DNA from: Neurospora tetrasperma FGSC 2508
Taxonomy: Eukaryota > Ascomycota > Sordariomycetes > Sordariales > Sordariaceae
Length of the DNA stretch: 64,000 bases
NCBI RefSeq assembly: GCF_000213175.1
Contig: NW_009799179.1
Span: 5,035,276-5,099,275 of the forward strand
Reading direction: 5' to 3'
Part shown: piece by piece, positions 25,501 to 36,743 of the stretch
How positions within the stretch are numbered: position 1 is the first letter of the stretch
How the letters are laid out: every line of letters starts with the position of its first letter
Translations under genes and position numbers: made by a program
Notes under the pieces: generated by a model
Database searches by the model: none
What the model was told of the DNA's origin: nothing
Seen by the model: the letters and a program-made list of their open reading frames with translations, nothing else

Positions 25501-28039
25501 GCTTCATGCTCCTTGCCCTGGAGATTATGTTACTCTTCATGTATCACGCATGTCCGGAGTAACACGTCGATCATGAGTCAAAAGAACATCTGCGCGGGCA
25601 TGCAACGCTGCCATGCTCGTATACAAATGAAATCATTGCCGGGGCTTTGTCCAAAACCGGTGATATCTCCATTGTTACCATAATTGAGAGTGGACGGATC
25701 CATAAACAGCTGAGTCGGCCGAGTTGCCACTTCTTCATTCACCTTTCTCCAAAATCGTCCCCTTATCAGAATCTCGGCGGATCCCAGTACCAATACCACC
25801 GTTGTATCAAGTTTTGCTTCTGTCCAAGCAGATAGAGTGTGTGTCACTATTTTCTGTTGACGTCTCACATGATCACCTACCAACACTTGTGATGTTAAAC
25901 CTCTTCCTAACTAAACGGCGCAAAAGCTAGTTTTGTGGCTTCCAGTTCTAGCTTTATCTGTAGGTTGTCCCACGGTCGCAACGGTGAAGGTATTCTTCCC
26001 GTTTTATCACATTCTCGTGGCGGTATGGGTGATCAAGTAAATTGACCTTCATCCGTCATATCTGGCAACCCCGTCTTTCGCACAGAGTCGTGACAACTTC
26101 GTGATGATTGCAAAACAAACCTCCATTGAGGTATTACTGTATACCCCGATTGTTGCGCACTTTTCTGCACAAGCGCTGACGAATAAAGCTTTTCCCCAGA
26201 AGTCTGCCGACCACATCCACGAACGTTGACTTATCTTCTGTATGATGGGTCGCTCTAGTCTAAGGCCAGTGGATGCACTATCCAGACGCGCCATCTCTAC
26301 CCCTTGGGATACCACCACCGCTAGCCGACCATGGTAACCATTGAAATATTTGGGAAAACTGCGTTGTACGTGTGCTAAATTTTCTGAACACAACCTTAGC
26401 TCTTTCCTGAGGAGTACATGCTTGAGAAAGCAAGTTCCTTTCCTCTTTGCCTCGGCCATCAAAGATCGGGTGGCGTTGTAGTACTACATTCACGTTCACA
26501 CCCAGGTTGTCTTCTATCCAGGGGTCTGCTCAAGCGAGGTCCATTGAGACTTTATCCAGAACAAGCCCAAGCGATTGTCTTGGCCAATAATCGGGCTTGC
26601 ATTGCCCCGAAAACCATCTCCCTTTTCACACACATGTAGATGGACGCAGCCTTCCAGGCCTCTCAGAAATGAAGCATCGAAGAGCATCTGGAAAACTTAG
26701 GGACACAGCACGGGGTTGATGGGAGAAACATATCTTCGTTTACAAAGCAAATATCCAACCATCCTTGGTCTCGGACGTCACTTAACGTCTCGACACCTAG
26801 ACGCCATCAATATCCCGAATGATGAGGCAGGTTACGGCTAAGACCTATCCCCGACGTTGATCACCTGCTTCTGTACCGACAACATGCATAAGGTGTCATT
26901 GGAAGCATGCAAAGAGACACATCTGATGCCCTACGCCGCAATTCAAGAGCAAACATCGAGATGGGTGAATAGCTTCACTCCCACCACGATGCTGGTTCCC
27001 CGCTTGCCAACGGGACGCCGCCGTTGTCTGTCGGAAATATTGACCAGACTAGTCTTGTCAGATGAAATGCAGGTGGGAAGGTGATCATCCCCTCGACGTC
27101 CCTCGACACACCCACTTTCCGACCATGTTTGTGGAGTTTGACAACCTTTTTTGTTTTGCAGTACACAATGACCCCTCTCGACACAAACTAAAAGCGAAGC
27201 TAAGACGATACCAGGGGTTCTAAATCCAACTACCTATGCCAGGCTGGCATCACCCTGCACGCTAATTTAAGACGTCCTTCCTCTTCCTCATCAAAGCGCC
27301 GCCGGCTTCTCGTCCCACACGGGATCAGGAAGTCGGTTATAGCGGCCGCAGGATACCTTTTTGGGCAAGGAACAGGCTGGACTAAGATCAAACTCCTCCA
27401 GCGCCAATACGATCTCGTTAAAATATAATCGTGATCTAGGCTCGGCATCGGCATTCATGCTGAATTACCTCGGAACAAGTAGGACTTCACTGGGTATCGT
27501 ATGTACATTCTTACCCCTATTTGTGATCACCCCGGGAGACACTCCGGGGCAACCACGGACCATGGTACCGCACCCAGGTTTCACCGTACGCAAAAGGCCA
27601 TCATGACGTCCCTCTTGATCTTGCAGCAATGTTATGATGTATGTTCGGTGCGAGTATGGTCTGTATTTTAAAGCAGCGCTTCGAAAATGGGGCAACGAAG
27701 TCTGACTAGTAGAGAGGCTGATATAAGGTACCTAGTGTAGTCTCCTACAGATGATAGGCGTTCTTCAAGATTCGGGTCACCCACATCCCACAAAACCCTG
27801 CCAGGGCAATGGAGGAAAGACAAGATAAGAAGCAACCCTGACCTGCTGCGTTCGTTTTGTCATTACACCCCAAACGGCCATTAGCTCAGAGGTGCGGTGT
27901 AGGTTCGGAATACGGATGGGCTCCTTTTCGATCGGTCATTGTTACTGTATAGCAAAGGTTGATTATAGTTGGGATGGTAGAAGCCTACCGGTCACAACGA
28001 TGAGCGTCGATACTTCCTTGTGCACATAACCCATTTTGG

Positions 28040-28290
28040 GCCTATCGAGTATCGACAGCTTTGTTTTCTTTTTCTTTGTATTTTCCTTTTCTTGGTGCTA
28101 TCCTCCGGGTACTGCAGTCTGTCTGTCGAGTTTAGCTCTTCGTCAAAACCCCCTAACGATCCACCCCTCCAGCACTAAAATTGTACTCTACCCTAGGCGC
28201 CGTTACTAGCGTAACGTCTTTCTGTCTCACTTTACATTTCCCCATCTCTTTCCTTTCTGTTTTTCTCTTTTTCAACCGAGTCTGAACTGG
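28040..28290 (+). promoter_or_regulatory. Pyrimidine-rich, promoter-like block
   Basis: Long CT-rich stretches lie around 28055-28095 and 28230-28275, of the kind found in front of plus-strand fungal genes. No recognisable coding region follows, so it may belong to a non-coding transcript or have no function. Confidence 0.25.
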
Positions 28291-28460
28291 GGCGCTCATT
28301 GGGTGAGCCTTGTATTGTCTGCCTCAAGAACTCACATTACACAACTTCATCACAACCCCTCCCCCTCAATTCCACTCTCCCCCACTTTCAGCCGGTGGCT
28401 GGCCATTCGTTGATGAGCTGCTATGCAATCGAGACTGTCACCTCAGCATAAGGGTTGTTG

Positions 28461-28485
28461 TCGGTTCGGTTCGGTTCGGTCGGTT
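28461..28485. repeat. GGTTC tandem repeat
   Basis: Four to five head-to-tail copies of a GGTTC/TCGGT unit. Confidence 0.8.
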
Positions 28486-29952
28486 GCCCTACTTGCCCTG
28501 TCCTGTCCTCTGAAACCCCCTTGCCCCTGCATCTTCCCTGTCCGCAGAATGTTGAGCCAATCGGTGGTAACCATTTTCCTGTAGGATACTTTTTTGATGT
28601 TGCAAAGACCATAGCGTTTACTAGTAATGTAGGCGGAATGTTTAGTTAACAAGCCACGTCACCAAGTCCTCCATGTATATTGCGGGGCTCACTAAAATGT
28701 TAGATTTTCACCGTCAAGGGGATTGCTGCTTATTACTGTCTTTTACTCTTCGAGCATTGTGTCTAACTACTGTACGTTAGGTATTCGTATGGACTGGGCT
28801 GGATTCGCAAAGCGTTGCTCCGTTACAAGGCTCTTCCCGACCCGAAACAGCCATCGTACCATGTCAAAGATCATAGGCAAATCACTTTCCATGCGTAGCT
28901 TGACCGCTACAGTTCGGATGTCACCAAAGACCAGGACCCCAGAGATAGCAATTGTTCAACGGCCCGAGTGACCGGCAAGACCAGATACTTACTGGGTATT
29001 TATTTCTGTCCAGCAATACTGACCGGGTCAGGTTAGGGGTGCAGTACTGTACACTACTGTAGTGTATAGGGTTAACACTAAAGTGAGGCAGACATGTTCG
29101 CCAGGTCCACCAATACATATGTACTTCGAATGCCGGCTTGGCGGGGAAAGGGGGAGTGGAACACGGAAATCGTACCATCTTCTTTTCTTTTTCACATTCC
29201 CTTGGGACATCGAGACTCGACGCCGCCGCCGCCACCGCGGGTGACGCGTAGGCTCTGCCCCTGGGAAGACTACACTACGTACCCAACAGGAATGGGGCGA
29301 ACCAGACATGGAGCACACTGGGTATATCAAATCTCCACCATCGATCATCACCACCGCGGAATTATGCTCCCTGTTACTGCAGGCGCCGTTACTGCACAAC
29401 TGAAAACTTGCCCTGGACTTGATCAAGTTTGTCAACCAACTCCATCGCCAACGGCGAAGAGAAAGCTACAGTAGTGCCACTGTCACCCCCCACGTTCCTC
29501 CGAGGATACCAATGTTATGCTATCGACCGGCCCCTGGCCGGGCAAGGGAAGCGAGTATTATGGGTACCTAGGTATTTTTGGAAATTGTCAGTCTGTTACA
29601 TGCGATGCCTACCTGTTTACCTACGTACCGGCTACCGTACCTCTACACTAGTGTACTTTCAATATCCGATCGACGTGGTATTTTGAGGTTGATGACCAGA
29701 GGATCCCTCCCCGACTTGGTCTTTATTGCCGATGCCAGTGCCGTGGCTGGCTTCCTCATACGTGACGTGACGTTCAAGGCACGCACCTAAGAAATGTCCA
29801 AGCTGGAGGGGGGGGAAAAAGGGGGCAAGATAACTGAAATGAGGAAAATGAAGTTTGGTCATGAGGTGGATTAACAATTATTCCATACCTACTCATTCAT
29901 GCTCTGAGTACCTATCTGGAAGCATGCAAACCAGATTCCAAACGAATGCAGG

Positions 29953-29978
29953 TCCATCCATCCATCCATCCATCCATA
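29953..29978. repeat. CCAT tandem repeat
   Basis: Six copies of a CCAT unit, followed by variant CATA units. Confidence 0.85.
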
Positions 29979-30120
29979 CATAGGGATAGCTGAGTGGCTC
30001 AAAGTAGGTAGGTATCAGCTAGGTATGTAAATATGTGAAACGCTGCACGGGCTCCGCAAGCATCGAAAACACCACATACCTCCAGATACGTCGACGTTGA
30101 CAACGACATAAACACACATG

Positions 30121-30141
30121 ATGGGATGGGATGGGATGGGA
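30121..30141. repeat. ATGGG tandem repeat
   Basis: Four copies of ATGGG, preceded by ATG. Confidence 0.85.
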
Positions 30142-30977
30142 CGATGGCACACACTCCAGAGGATGGGAAGCGTACAGCAAGAAAAAGCCACTGCGTGAGT
30201 TGCAATATCTCCGAAATAGTATAATCCAGTCCAGTCCCGTCCATGCCGTTCCGAACCCCCGGTTGACCAAGACCCAGCTGAACATATATATGCGGACGGG
30301 ATAGTGCAAGTATAGGTCAGGGAAGTGAAGATCGCCGTTGACTTTATCGTTTTCGGTTTCCCCTTGTTCTTTTTCCTTGTTCTTCAACGGTGATAATGGG
30401 ATGATATAGTTTGGAAGTGATCAAACGAGGATGGGAATGCATCGTATACGGTGTGGGTATCCGTCCATCGTGCAATAGGAATTCCATGTTAATATCTAAT
30501 TCAGCCTAGCTTGAGCTCGGAATCAAGGGGGGGCGTTCTTCAGAATGTGATGTGATGAGGTCTATGCCTGTCCGTTACGGCCGGTGGTGTTTCGTGAACC
30601 AGTCGGGTGGTCTCCTTGATGGAAGTTTATCAGTTATCATAGTCAACAACGGGATTCATGGACACTAGCGATGGAAAGAGTGTAGCGTGTGAGAAGCACA
30701 GTGTTTACAATTTTGGATAAGACGTGAAATCTTCATTGATGGGAATTCTGGATATATCTAGAATCTAGAAGTTGCCTACTTTGAAGAACGAACTGGCGTT
30801 TTCTGGAGACTTTCATTCCAAAACTCTCTAGCGAACAATAGCCGATGATTTTCAGATACAATCGTAAAGGCGCGTACAGGGCATAAGGAATGACTATCAA
30901 AAGAAAATAATGTATACATTTGTGGTGATATGTAAGGGTTCGAATATTGTAGTGAACATAGAACACGTGTATGGTGG

Positions 30978-31001
30978 AAAAAAAAAAAAAAAAAAAAAAA
31001 A
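30978..31001. repeat. A homopolymer run (24)
   Basis: Twenty-four consecutive A residues about 390 bp from the 3' end of the esterase gene. No source element is recognisable next to it. Confidence 0.9.
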
Positions 31002-31387
31002 GGTGGCAGTGAAGAAGTATAGGACAGTCTAGCATCTAGTCATATTGGACCAAAGATCGTTGGCTCGAGTGTCACGACATCGTCCGTATCAGATCTATTA
31101 GAGTTTGGCGTATTCACGACGGGTCTAGCTTATCAGGTACTCGAGTTGAGGTATCCAACGTAAGACCTCGAAGGCAACGATGTAGTTAGAAATGTCCGTC
31201 ATTCGTGTTGTGCCGACCAGCATACCCGCACGACTCACTCTAACTGTTTCCCCCAGCCACAGGCGTCTGATTCAATACCCAGACTCATCATTCCAATACT
31301 CCGTCTCGTGGAAGACCCTACAAAAAGGTATATCAGTATTGCAATGTCGATGGCGATTTGTAAGGTTGAAGGAGAAGAGAAAGAAAC

Positions 31388-32972
31388 TTACTCAGGCCCA
31401 GTAGCATAAAACTCCCACCCAAAAGTCATTTTAATAAATTGCTGCAAATGACTAGCAACCTTGATAGCCCCTACATCCGTAGGATGCCACTGGGGCCCGA
31501 TATCATTATGCTGCATGATGCCCGTGGTGTTGAAGTAGTGCACAAAGGGCTTGGTCTTCTTGCCGGTTTTCAGTGTCTTCTTTGTCACTCCATCGTATAC
31601 GATCGGGTTCCGGAGGTAGTCATCCGAGTTGAACCACTTGTACATGTGGTAGATCTCGTTGACGAAGCCCTGGGGCGCGTTGGGGAGGTAGGTGTTGCCG
31701 GATTGGTAGAAGCCTAACCAGAGAGACTGTGTAGGAGAGAATCTGTGTAAGTGGGGTGCGGAAAGTATCTAAGGAATGGAGTTATTGAGGCGGGACATAC
31801 CATAACCACAACTTGAGCTTTGGGCCACTTGCCATGGATACCTTGGATGATTCTTGTTAAAGCGTCGATGTAGATAGTTGTGGAAACGTTGTTGTGTGAG
31901 TTTTGATCGTTGGTGCCGATATTGATGACGACTATGTCGGCGGCTGGGCGCTTGCTAAAGTCCCATGGCTCGGGGTTGTCTGGAACACATGTTAGCTTGT
32001 ACCCAGATCTTTAGCTTAGGGTCTCAAAGACACGATGAGGTTCCAAAAGTACCTCCATACATGACAGAGGCTCTGGGGCTCGTATCCGATGTATAAAACC
32101 ATTGATGGACCTGCCCGTGAGGGTTGCCCCAGCAGTTTTGATCTGCCGCGCAGATGCCTGGATATGCAGTTATACTATATTCTGTGTTTCCAAGACCTGC
32201 ACCAAGTCCGCTGTTTTGACCTGTTAGTTGTATCTGCCATAATGTGTCATGCTTGTAGCTGAACGCTTTTCACGGGGGTTTCCGAGGGAAACCTTTCTCC
32301 AGAACATTGACGCCTTTGTGTAAGAGAAACGAGACTTACTATGCCCAGCTCGATAGTCCTTCGTACGAGGTATACATTCCCGAGGCAAGACTGTCACCGA
32401 TGACCTCGATACGACGACCATAATCAGGAATTCTGATCAGCTTTTCGCCCTTGGCAACGTGCACGGACTCGATCTGGATCCCATATGCCCAGTTCGTCAC
32501 TCGCAACTCAAAGATTGAGGGACTTATGGGCGCCATCAAGTCAGACCCTGGGGTCTCTGGAGACACAAAGAGGTGTGTACCGCCCGCCGTGACGTTGGTG
32601 AAGATCCAATCCAGGCCGGAGATGCGGTACCCAACAAGAACACCATCGCTGGTCCAATTGCCAAAAGTAACTGCCACTATTTGCCCGGTATATCCGAACT
32701 GGATTCCGGGAGCCCTATATACCCGTTAGAACCTATGTCCATGGTATCAATTAACAAACGACTTACGACCACCAGGAGACGTATTTGGAATCCCATCGCC
32801 CTTTGTAGGAAATCTCACTCGCATTTCGCGGGTGCGTGTTGAAGGAGTATGACGACGGGTCAATCCGCGTGTCGGGGAAGGTGGTTATCCGTGGTTGACC
32901 GTTTTGGAGAATAGTGGCCGAGGCTGACAAGAAACTCAGGCCAAAGACGGGCAGTCTTGATAATGACCACAT
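31388..32972 (-). CDS. Secreted SGNH/GDSL-type esterase, CE2-like
   Basis: Five exons, 32972-32767, 32714-32340, 32210-32053, 31979-31801 and 31726-31388, give 418 residues. All introns (52, 129, 73 and 74 nt) have GT..AG ends, three with clear CTAAC sites, and the phases agree. Residues 1-19 form a signal peptide ending in SASA. A beta-rich N-terminal domain precedes an SGNH hydrolase domain: IGDSLASG with the likely nucleophile Ser177, INIGTND with Asn270, and a C-terminal WHP with His387. The two-domain layout fits carbohydrate esterase family 2 (deacetylation of plant polysaccharides) and related fungal GDSL enzymes. The usual Asp three residues before the His is not present; CE2 is known to include Ser-His dyad enzymes. 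Several N-x-S/T sites suggest N-glycosylation. The substrate is not known from sequence. It probably acts outside the cell in plant-material breakdown. Confidence 0.9.
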
Positions 32973-35251
32973 AATGCTGCTCTCTGTATGTCTCGAGCGG
33001 GCAGCGAAATGATACTGGTCCGGGAACTCAAGTTTGTCTACAAGGGAAAACCCGACATGACATCTCCGAGAGAGAAGGAGCGGATGATCTCATTCTATAT
33101 CCTCGGAGGGAGCAGCCCGGGTTAAGAGCTTATAGGATCGAACCGTGACGGTCCGCCGGAAGAAGAGGATGTCGTTGCCGCCAGCCCGATAGTCTTGCAT
33201 TCGGTGTCACATCGCTCGATGTGATATATTGACTTTTAAAGGGAATAAAGTAGCTTTTGCCTTAGCCCTGCATCCCTCGTCTTGCTTCAAAGCCATGGAG
33301 CTACACTGCGGTCACCGGCACATGCGCTTTGTCTACTGTTGTTGGGTCACGGGTTTGATCGAACCGGCATGAACTATAGTCGGACAACATGAGAACAAGG
33401 CGCCTTGCGTACCTAAGGAGATCTACCAGGTCAATGAAGATGTACCGAACTCGACGGGAAAGCTAACAACCTTCCTATAATCCTCTCTCAACACCAGTGT
33501 GACTGCGAATATCCTGGAGTGCCGCTGACCTCGGAAGAGGGCGCTCCGGTTGCCCCGATGAAGAACCCAGAGGGTACCTTTAGCAAGATGATACCGATGG
33601 AATTCCGGTTGACGAGTCTCGTTAAAGCCCAAAGGCTTTGCGGATGTCTAATCGCTCGTATACGCACATATACAAAGCGCGCGAAGGTCCAGATGTGGCG
33701 CACAGAGGTTGATCGTGTCGTGCTTTGATCGGATATGTGGATGCAACCAAAGATCATTCCATCCATGGACACTCAATCGCCGCAGCTATTGGATGTTTGC
33801 CAGACGCCTAGGTAAGTTTCAAGACCGGCTTGGAAAGCGCCCCCAAAGGTTGGCTGGTAACACCCTCAAGTCTGGTAGTGGGGGGACTTGGCAGCCGATG
33901 GTGTATCAAACAAGGGGGTCGATTAATCTTGTCTGACAGATTTTAACCACCTGCCCGTTTCGCTCGGTTCGCTGATCACCTGTCAATCAACTGCTGTCCA
34001 TGGAGGCGCGCACTTGTTTCTTCCTCAAACACCCAGTAGAGGAACTGGAAAGTAAGTAAAGGCCGTCGCCGGAATTCTAGTCCTGCCCAAAGCCGGGACC
34101 GTCAGAACCTTCTCATCTTCAAACCGAACGGGAAGCACCGTGCATGTCTCGGAGCGCGTCGTAGATTGTTCGGAAAGGCAAAACAGTTTGCAGGCGTGGA
34201 GAGACGGTCAGGTTCGTTGACGGCGTCAGATCCCACCACCCTTCTTAAATCCTCTACCCCACGATCCCCACGATAAGGAAGGTCACGGTGTACCGACATC
34301 ATCACATATTCAAAGAGCGCGGGATTTGGTAGAGAGCAGCAACTTCAGCGGCTCACTTCGGATTGCGTATCACCAACAAGAAGGAGGAGGAGGAGGAGGA
34401 GGAGGAGGGGAGGAGGGAAGACATTGGGAACTCACACCGACCCCGACACCGAACCCGAACTTGACGGCCATCCTCGTTACATTTATCGTCGCAGCGAACC
34501 TCTGATTCCCGCCCGCCGCTACTGTTCCTCCCAGGCCTTGCTTCTGACGAGCTCGATTATAACGCGTATCTAGACAAGGTTGCCTCCACCCGCGAGATAG
34601 GACAATGAAGCCGCGCGCGCAACGGACGTCGACGAGGCTCAAAATAGTGGTGATGCCGTGCCAGCTTGTGAAATTCAAGTGTCAACAGGTTCAAAAATCA
34701 AGACACGCCGTCCAAAGACCATCTCTACTACGCTTACCCCGCAGTGCCAACCCCCGGGGTCCCTCGGTAAACAGCGGTTTGGCGCATCGCCTTGCAGCAG
34801 CAGCAGCTCCGACCTCCATGTATGAGAGGCACCGAGTTTTTCGAGATCGAAACCGAGAACTTTGCACGTTCTGCCAACCCCCGTTGCGCCGTGTCCCCGC
34901 GTGGGACTCCGGCCCCTTTTCGCGATTGGACGCCGAACTCCACGATACCGTGTCCGAGCCCCGAGTCCAATCGCATCATACTACGTTCTACCGACCTACC
35001 GATTTCCGCCCGCCGCCGGGACGCTAGCCATTCCTGGCTTTGAATTCTCCATTGGCCTACAACACACCACGAAGCAGCACGATTCGCGATTTGCGATCCT
35101 CTATTTTTGGTAACATACCACCTACCTAAGCTCCAACGCGGGGAGCAGATCTTCGGATCCGCAACCGCCACCGCACCGGTCCCCCTGCGGCGTATCCGAC
35201 AGACCATTGCGGCATTGTGGTACATACCATACCTAGCCGTCTTCCTCCGTC
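32973..35251. other. Intergenic between esterase and CNL1-like gene
   Basis: The two genes point away from each other, so both promoters lie here. There is a GGA repeat at 34382-34417. The frames seen have no domain features. CTAC- and CCAAC-rich sequence just before 35252 is probably the CNL1 leader. Confidence 0.55.
34382..34417. repeat. GGA tandem repeat
   Basis: About eleven AGG/GGA triplets with a few G insertions, in non-coding sequence. Confidence 0.85.
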
Positions 35252-35855
35252 ATGTCGACCTCCTCACACGTCCCGGGGAATGCCGTGCCTGACACGCAAC
35301 TAGGACTCAGCAATGAAGAGATACAACTACTACGACATGGCCAGCAAACCGTGGCGGCCGCAGGGGGCGGCGGAGGAGGAGGAGGGGGGAGGAGGAGGAG
35401 GCGAATCGACCTCGTCTCGCGCAGCGAGCCGCGCCTCATCTCAAGGCCTGCTCGTTATGGACCCTTCCTCTCTGGCCGCTCTAGGCCGGCACTTTGACCG
35501 GGTCATGCAGCGCATCCAGCAGCAGCTCGAGTATCTGATAGAGCAGTCCCAGCAGGTCAACCTGGAGGTGTACGACCGCGCCGGCAACCTGGTCGATAAT
35601 GCCGACCGCGAGATTGCGCGGTACCACAGCCTTATGGCCCAGATCGATGAGCTCGAGCTGGATTTTGATCGTATATCCCATATTCGGGAAATCGTGGCCG
35701 GGTTTCGTCAGCGCGCTGAGGATATAGAGCGCGAGTTGGAAATATCGGGGAGCGGTGCGTCACGAAGGGATCATCGCCATGGACATGGGCATCGTCACGC
35801 ATCGCATCGCAGTCATGGACATCATCATTCGAGCTCTGGGAGGCAAAGGAGTTGA
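35252..35855 (+). CDS. CNL1-like BLOC-1 subunit, frame break in GGA tract
   Basis: The C-terminal part (from about 35400) reads SRAASRASSQGLLVMDPSS and then a helical region of about 80 residues. Its DREIARYHSLMAQIDELELD-like core and following FRQR align with yeast Cnl1 (NIAKFKELLEKCDTLE, then FKERI). Cnl1 is a subunit of the BLOC-1 complex in endosome sorting. The tail is His/Ser/Arg-rich. The likely N-terminus, from the ATG at 35252 (MSTSSHVPGNAVPDTQLGLS), is in another frame, and the two frames meet in a GGA/G tract at 35363-35400. One G fewer in the G6 run at 35384-35389 would join them. Alternatively translation starts at the ATG at 35313, giving 180 residues with an N-terminus not typical of the family. 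An assembly error or a repeat-length allele would both explain it. Confidence 0.75.
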
Positions 35856-36743
35856 GCAAGTCGGAAATCAGAAGAAGGGTCAGAGACTCAAGGGAGATGA
35901 ATTATCCTTTTCGGGTAACTCACCAACGACGAGCTATATTACGGGCCAGAGTGCCAGCAATGGAAGAAGGAGAATACCACATAGGAAGGAATATGATATA
36001 CAACTTCATGCAACAAAGGCAGCAACAGTACAGCCATACATTGGAAAATATGAGGATATCCTCCAGGTCATGAAACAGCTAGAAGGAACCAGGTCCCGCG
36101 ACCATCAGCAAAACATGTCATGGAAATCATTTGGGCGTTTTTGGGGGGTCATCAGGGAGCAAGCATATTTAGCGATATTCGGTGTGCACGGTGTTCAAGC
36201 TCTCGCCATTTATGAGTACGACGTCGGGTCGGAGGAGAACAGTACCGCCAGCTAAAAGGTGCAATACAATCACGTTCAATTATTGAAGGAAGACGGCGCT
36301 CAGGGGGAATGTGGTCACGAGAGTGAAGTCCTCAAGGGCAGACATAGAGTTGGTAAAAAATAATTGGGGGAATTTGTAACGTCATTTACTTCCGTTTCTG
36401 CTTCTCCTCTCCTATGTGATCGCACCGTGCCTTATCTAGAAAGACGGCGAGACGGGCCCCGCGGCTTGTGACCTCTGGCATACTTATCAACGGCTTAGCC
36501 AGGCTTTACTCACTCCTTTCATTCCTGTCTATATCCTCTTGTATATCCCAGATTATGAGCAATCATGTTCCATGTGTTATGTTGCTACGAATGTACTAGC
36601 AAAGGGTCAAGGCGCATGAAGGCCTTCAATGATATCTGTGGTACGACCGACCCTCCACGCCGGTCGATGGTGTGACATCCACACGGATCAAGAACGATAG
36701 CAATGACCTCTCCAAGCGACAGTGTCACCCTTTGATATGTCAC
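35856..36743. other. Convergent 3' intergenic region
   Basis: The CNL1-like and spp1 genes end toward each other. A 166-codon plus-strand frame (35755-36255) overlaps the CNL1 tail in another frame and has no family features, so it is taken as 3' UTR. Confidence 0.55.

Larger units (their letters stand above)
19508..31387. other. Long stretch without a convincing gene
   Basis: About 11.9 kb of normal composition. Frames of 100-190 codons occur, for example on the minus strand at 20423-20983, 20899-21375, 22570-22890 and 26049-26462, but none shows a domain, signal peptide or consistent splice pattern. Several begin at non-ATG codons, and such lengths are expected by chance at this GC content. 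The part next to 19507 must hold the 5' UTR and promoter of the zinc-finger gene. Simple repeats cluster at 28461-31001. Multi-exon genes with small exons or long non-coding RNAs are not excluded. Confidence 0.5.

Noticed and set aside
29953-30141. Cluster of short tandem repeats considered as a CRISPR-like or satellite array
   Set aside because: The units are 4-5 bp microsatellites without spacers, common in fungal intergenic DNA.
35755-36255. 166-codon frame overlapping the CNL1-like tail
   Set aside because: It reads the His/Ser-rich tail in a shifted frame and then 3' UTR, with no homology seen.
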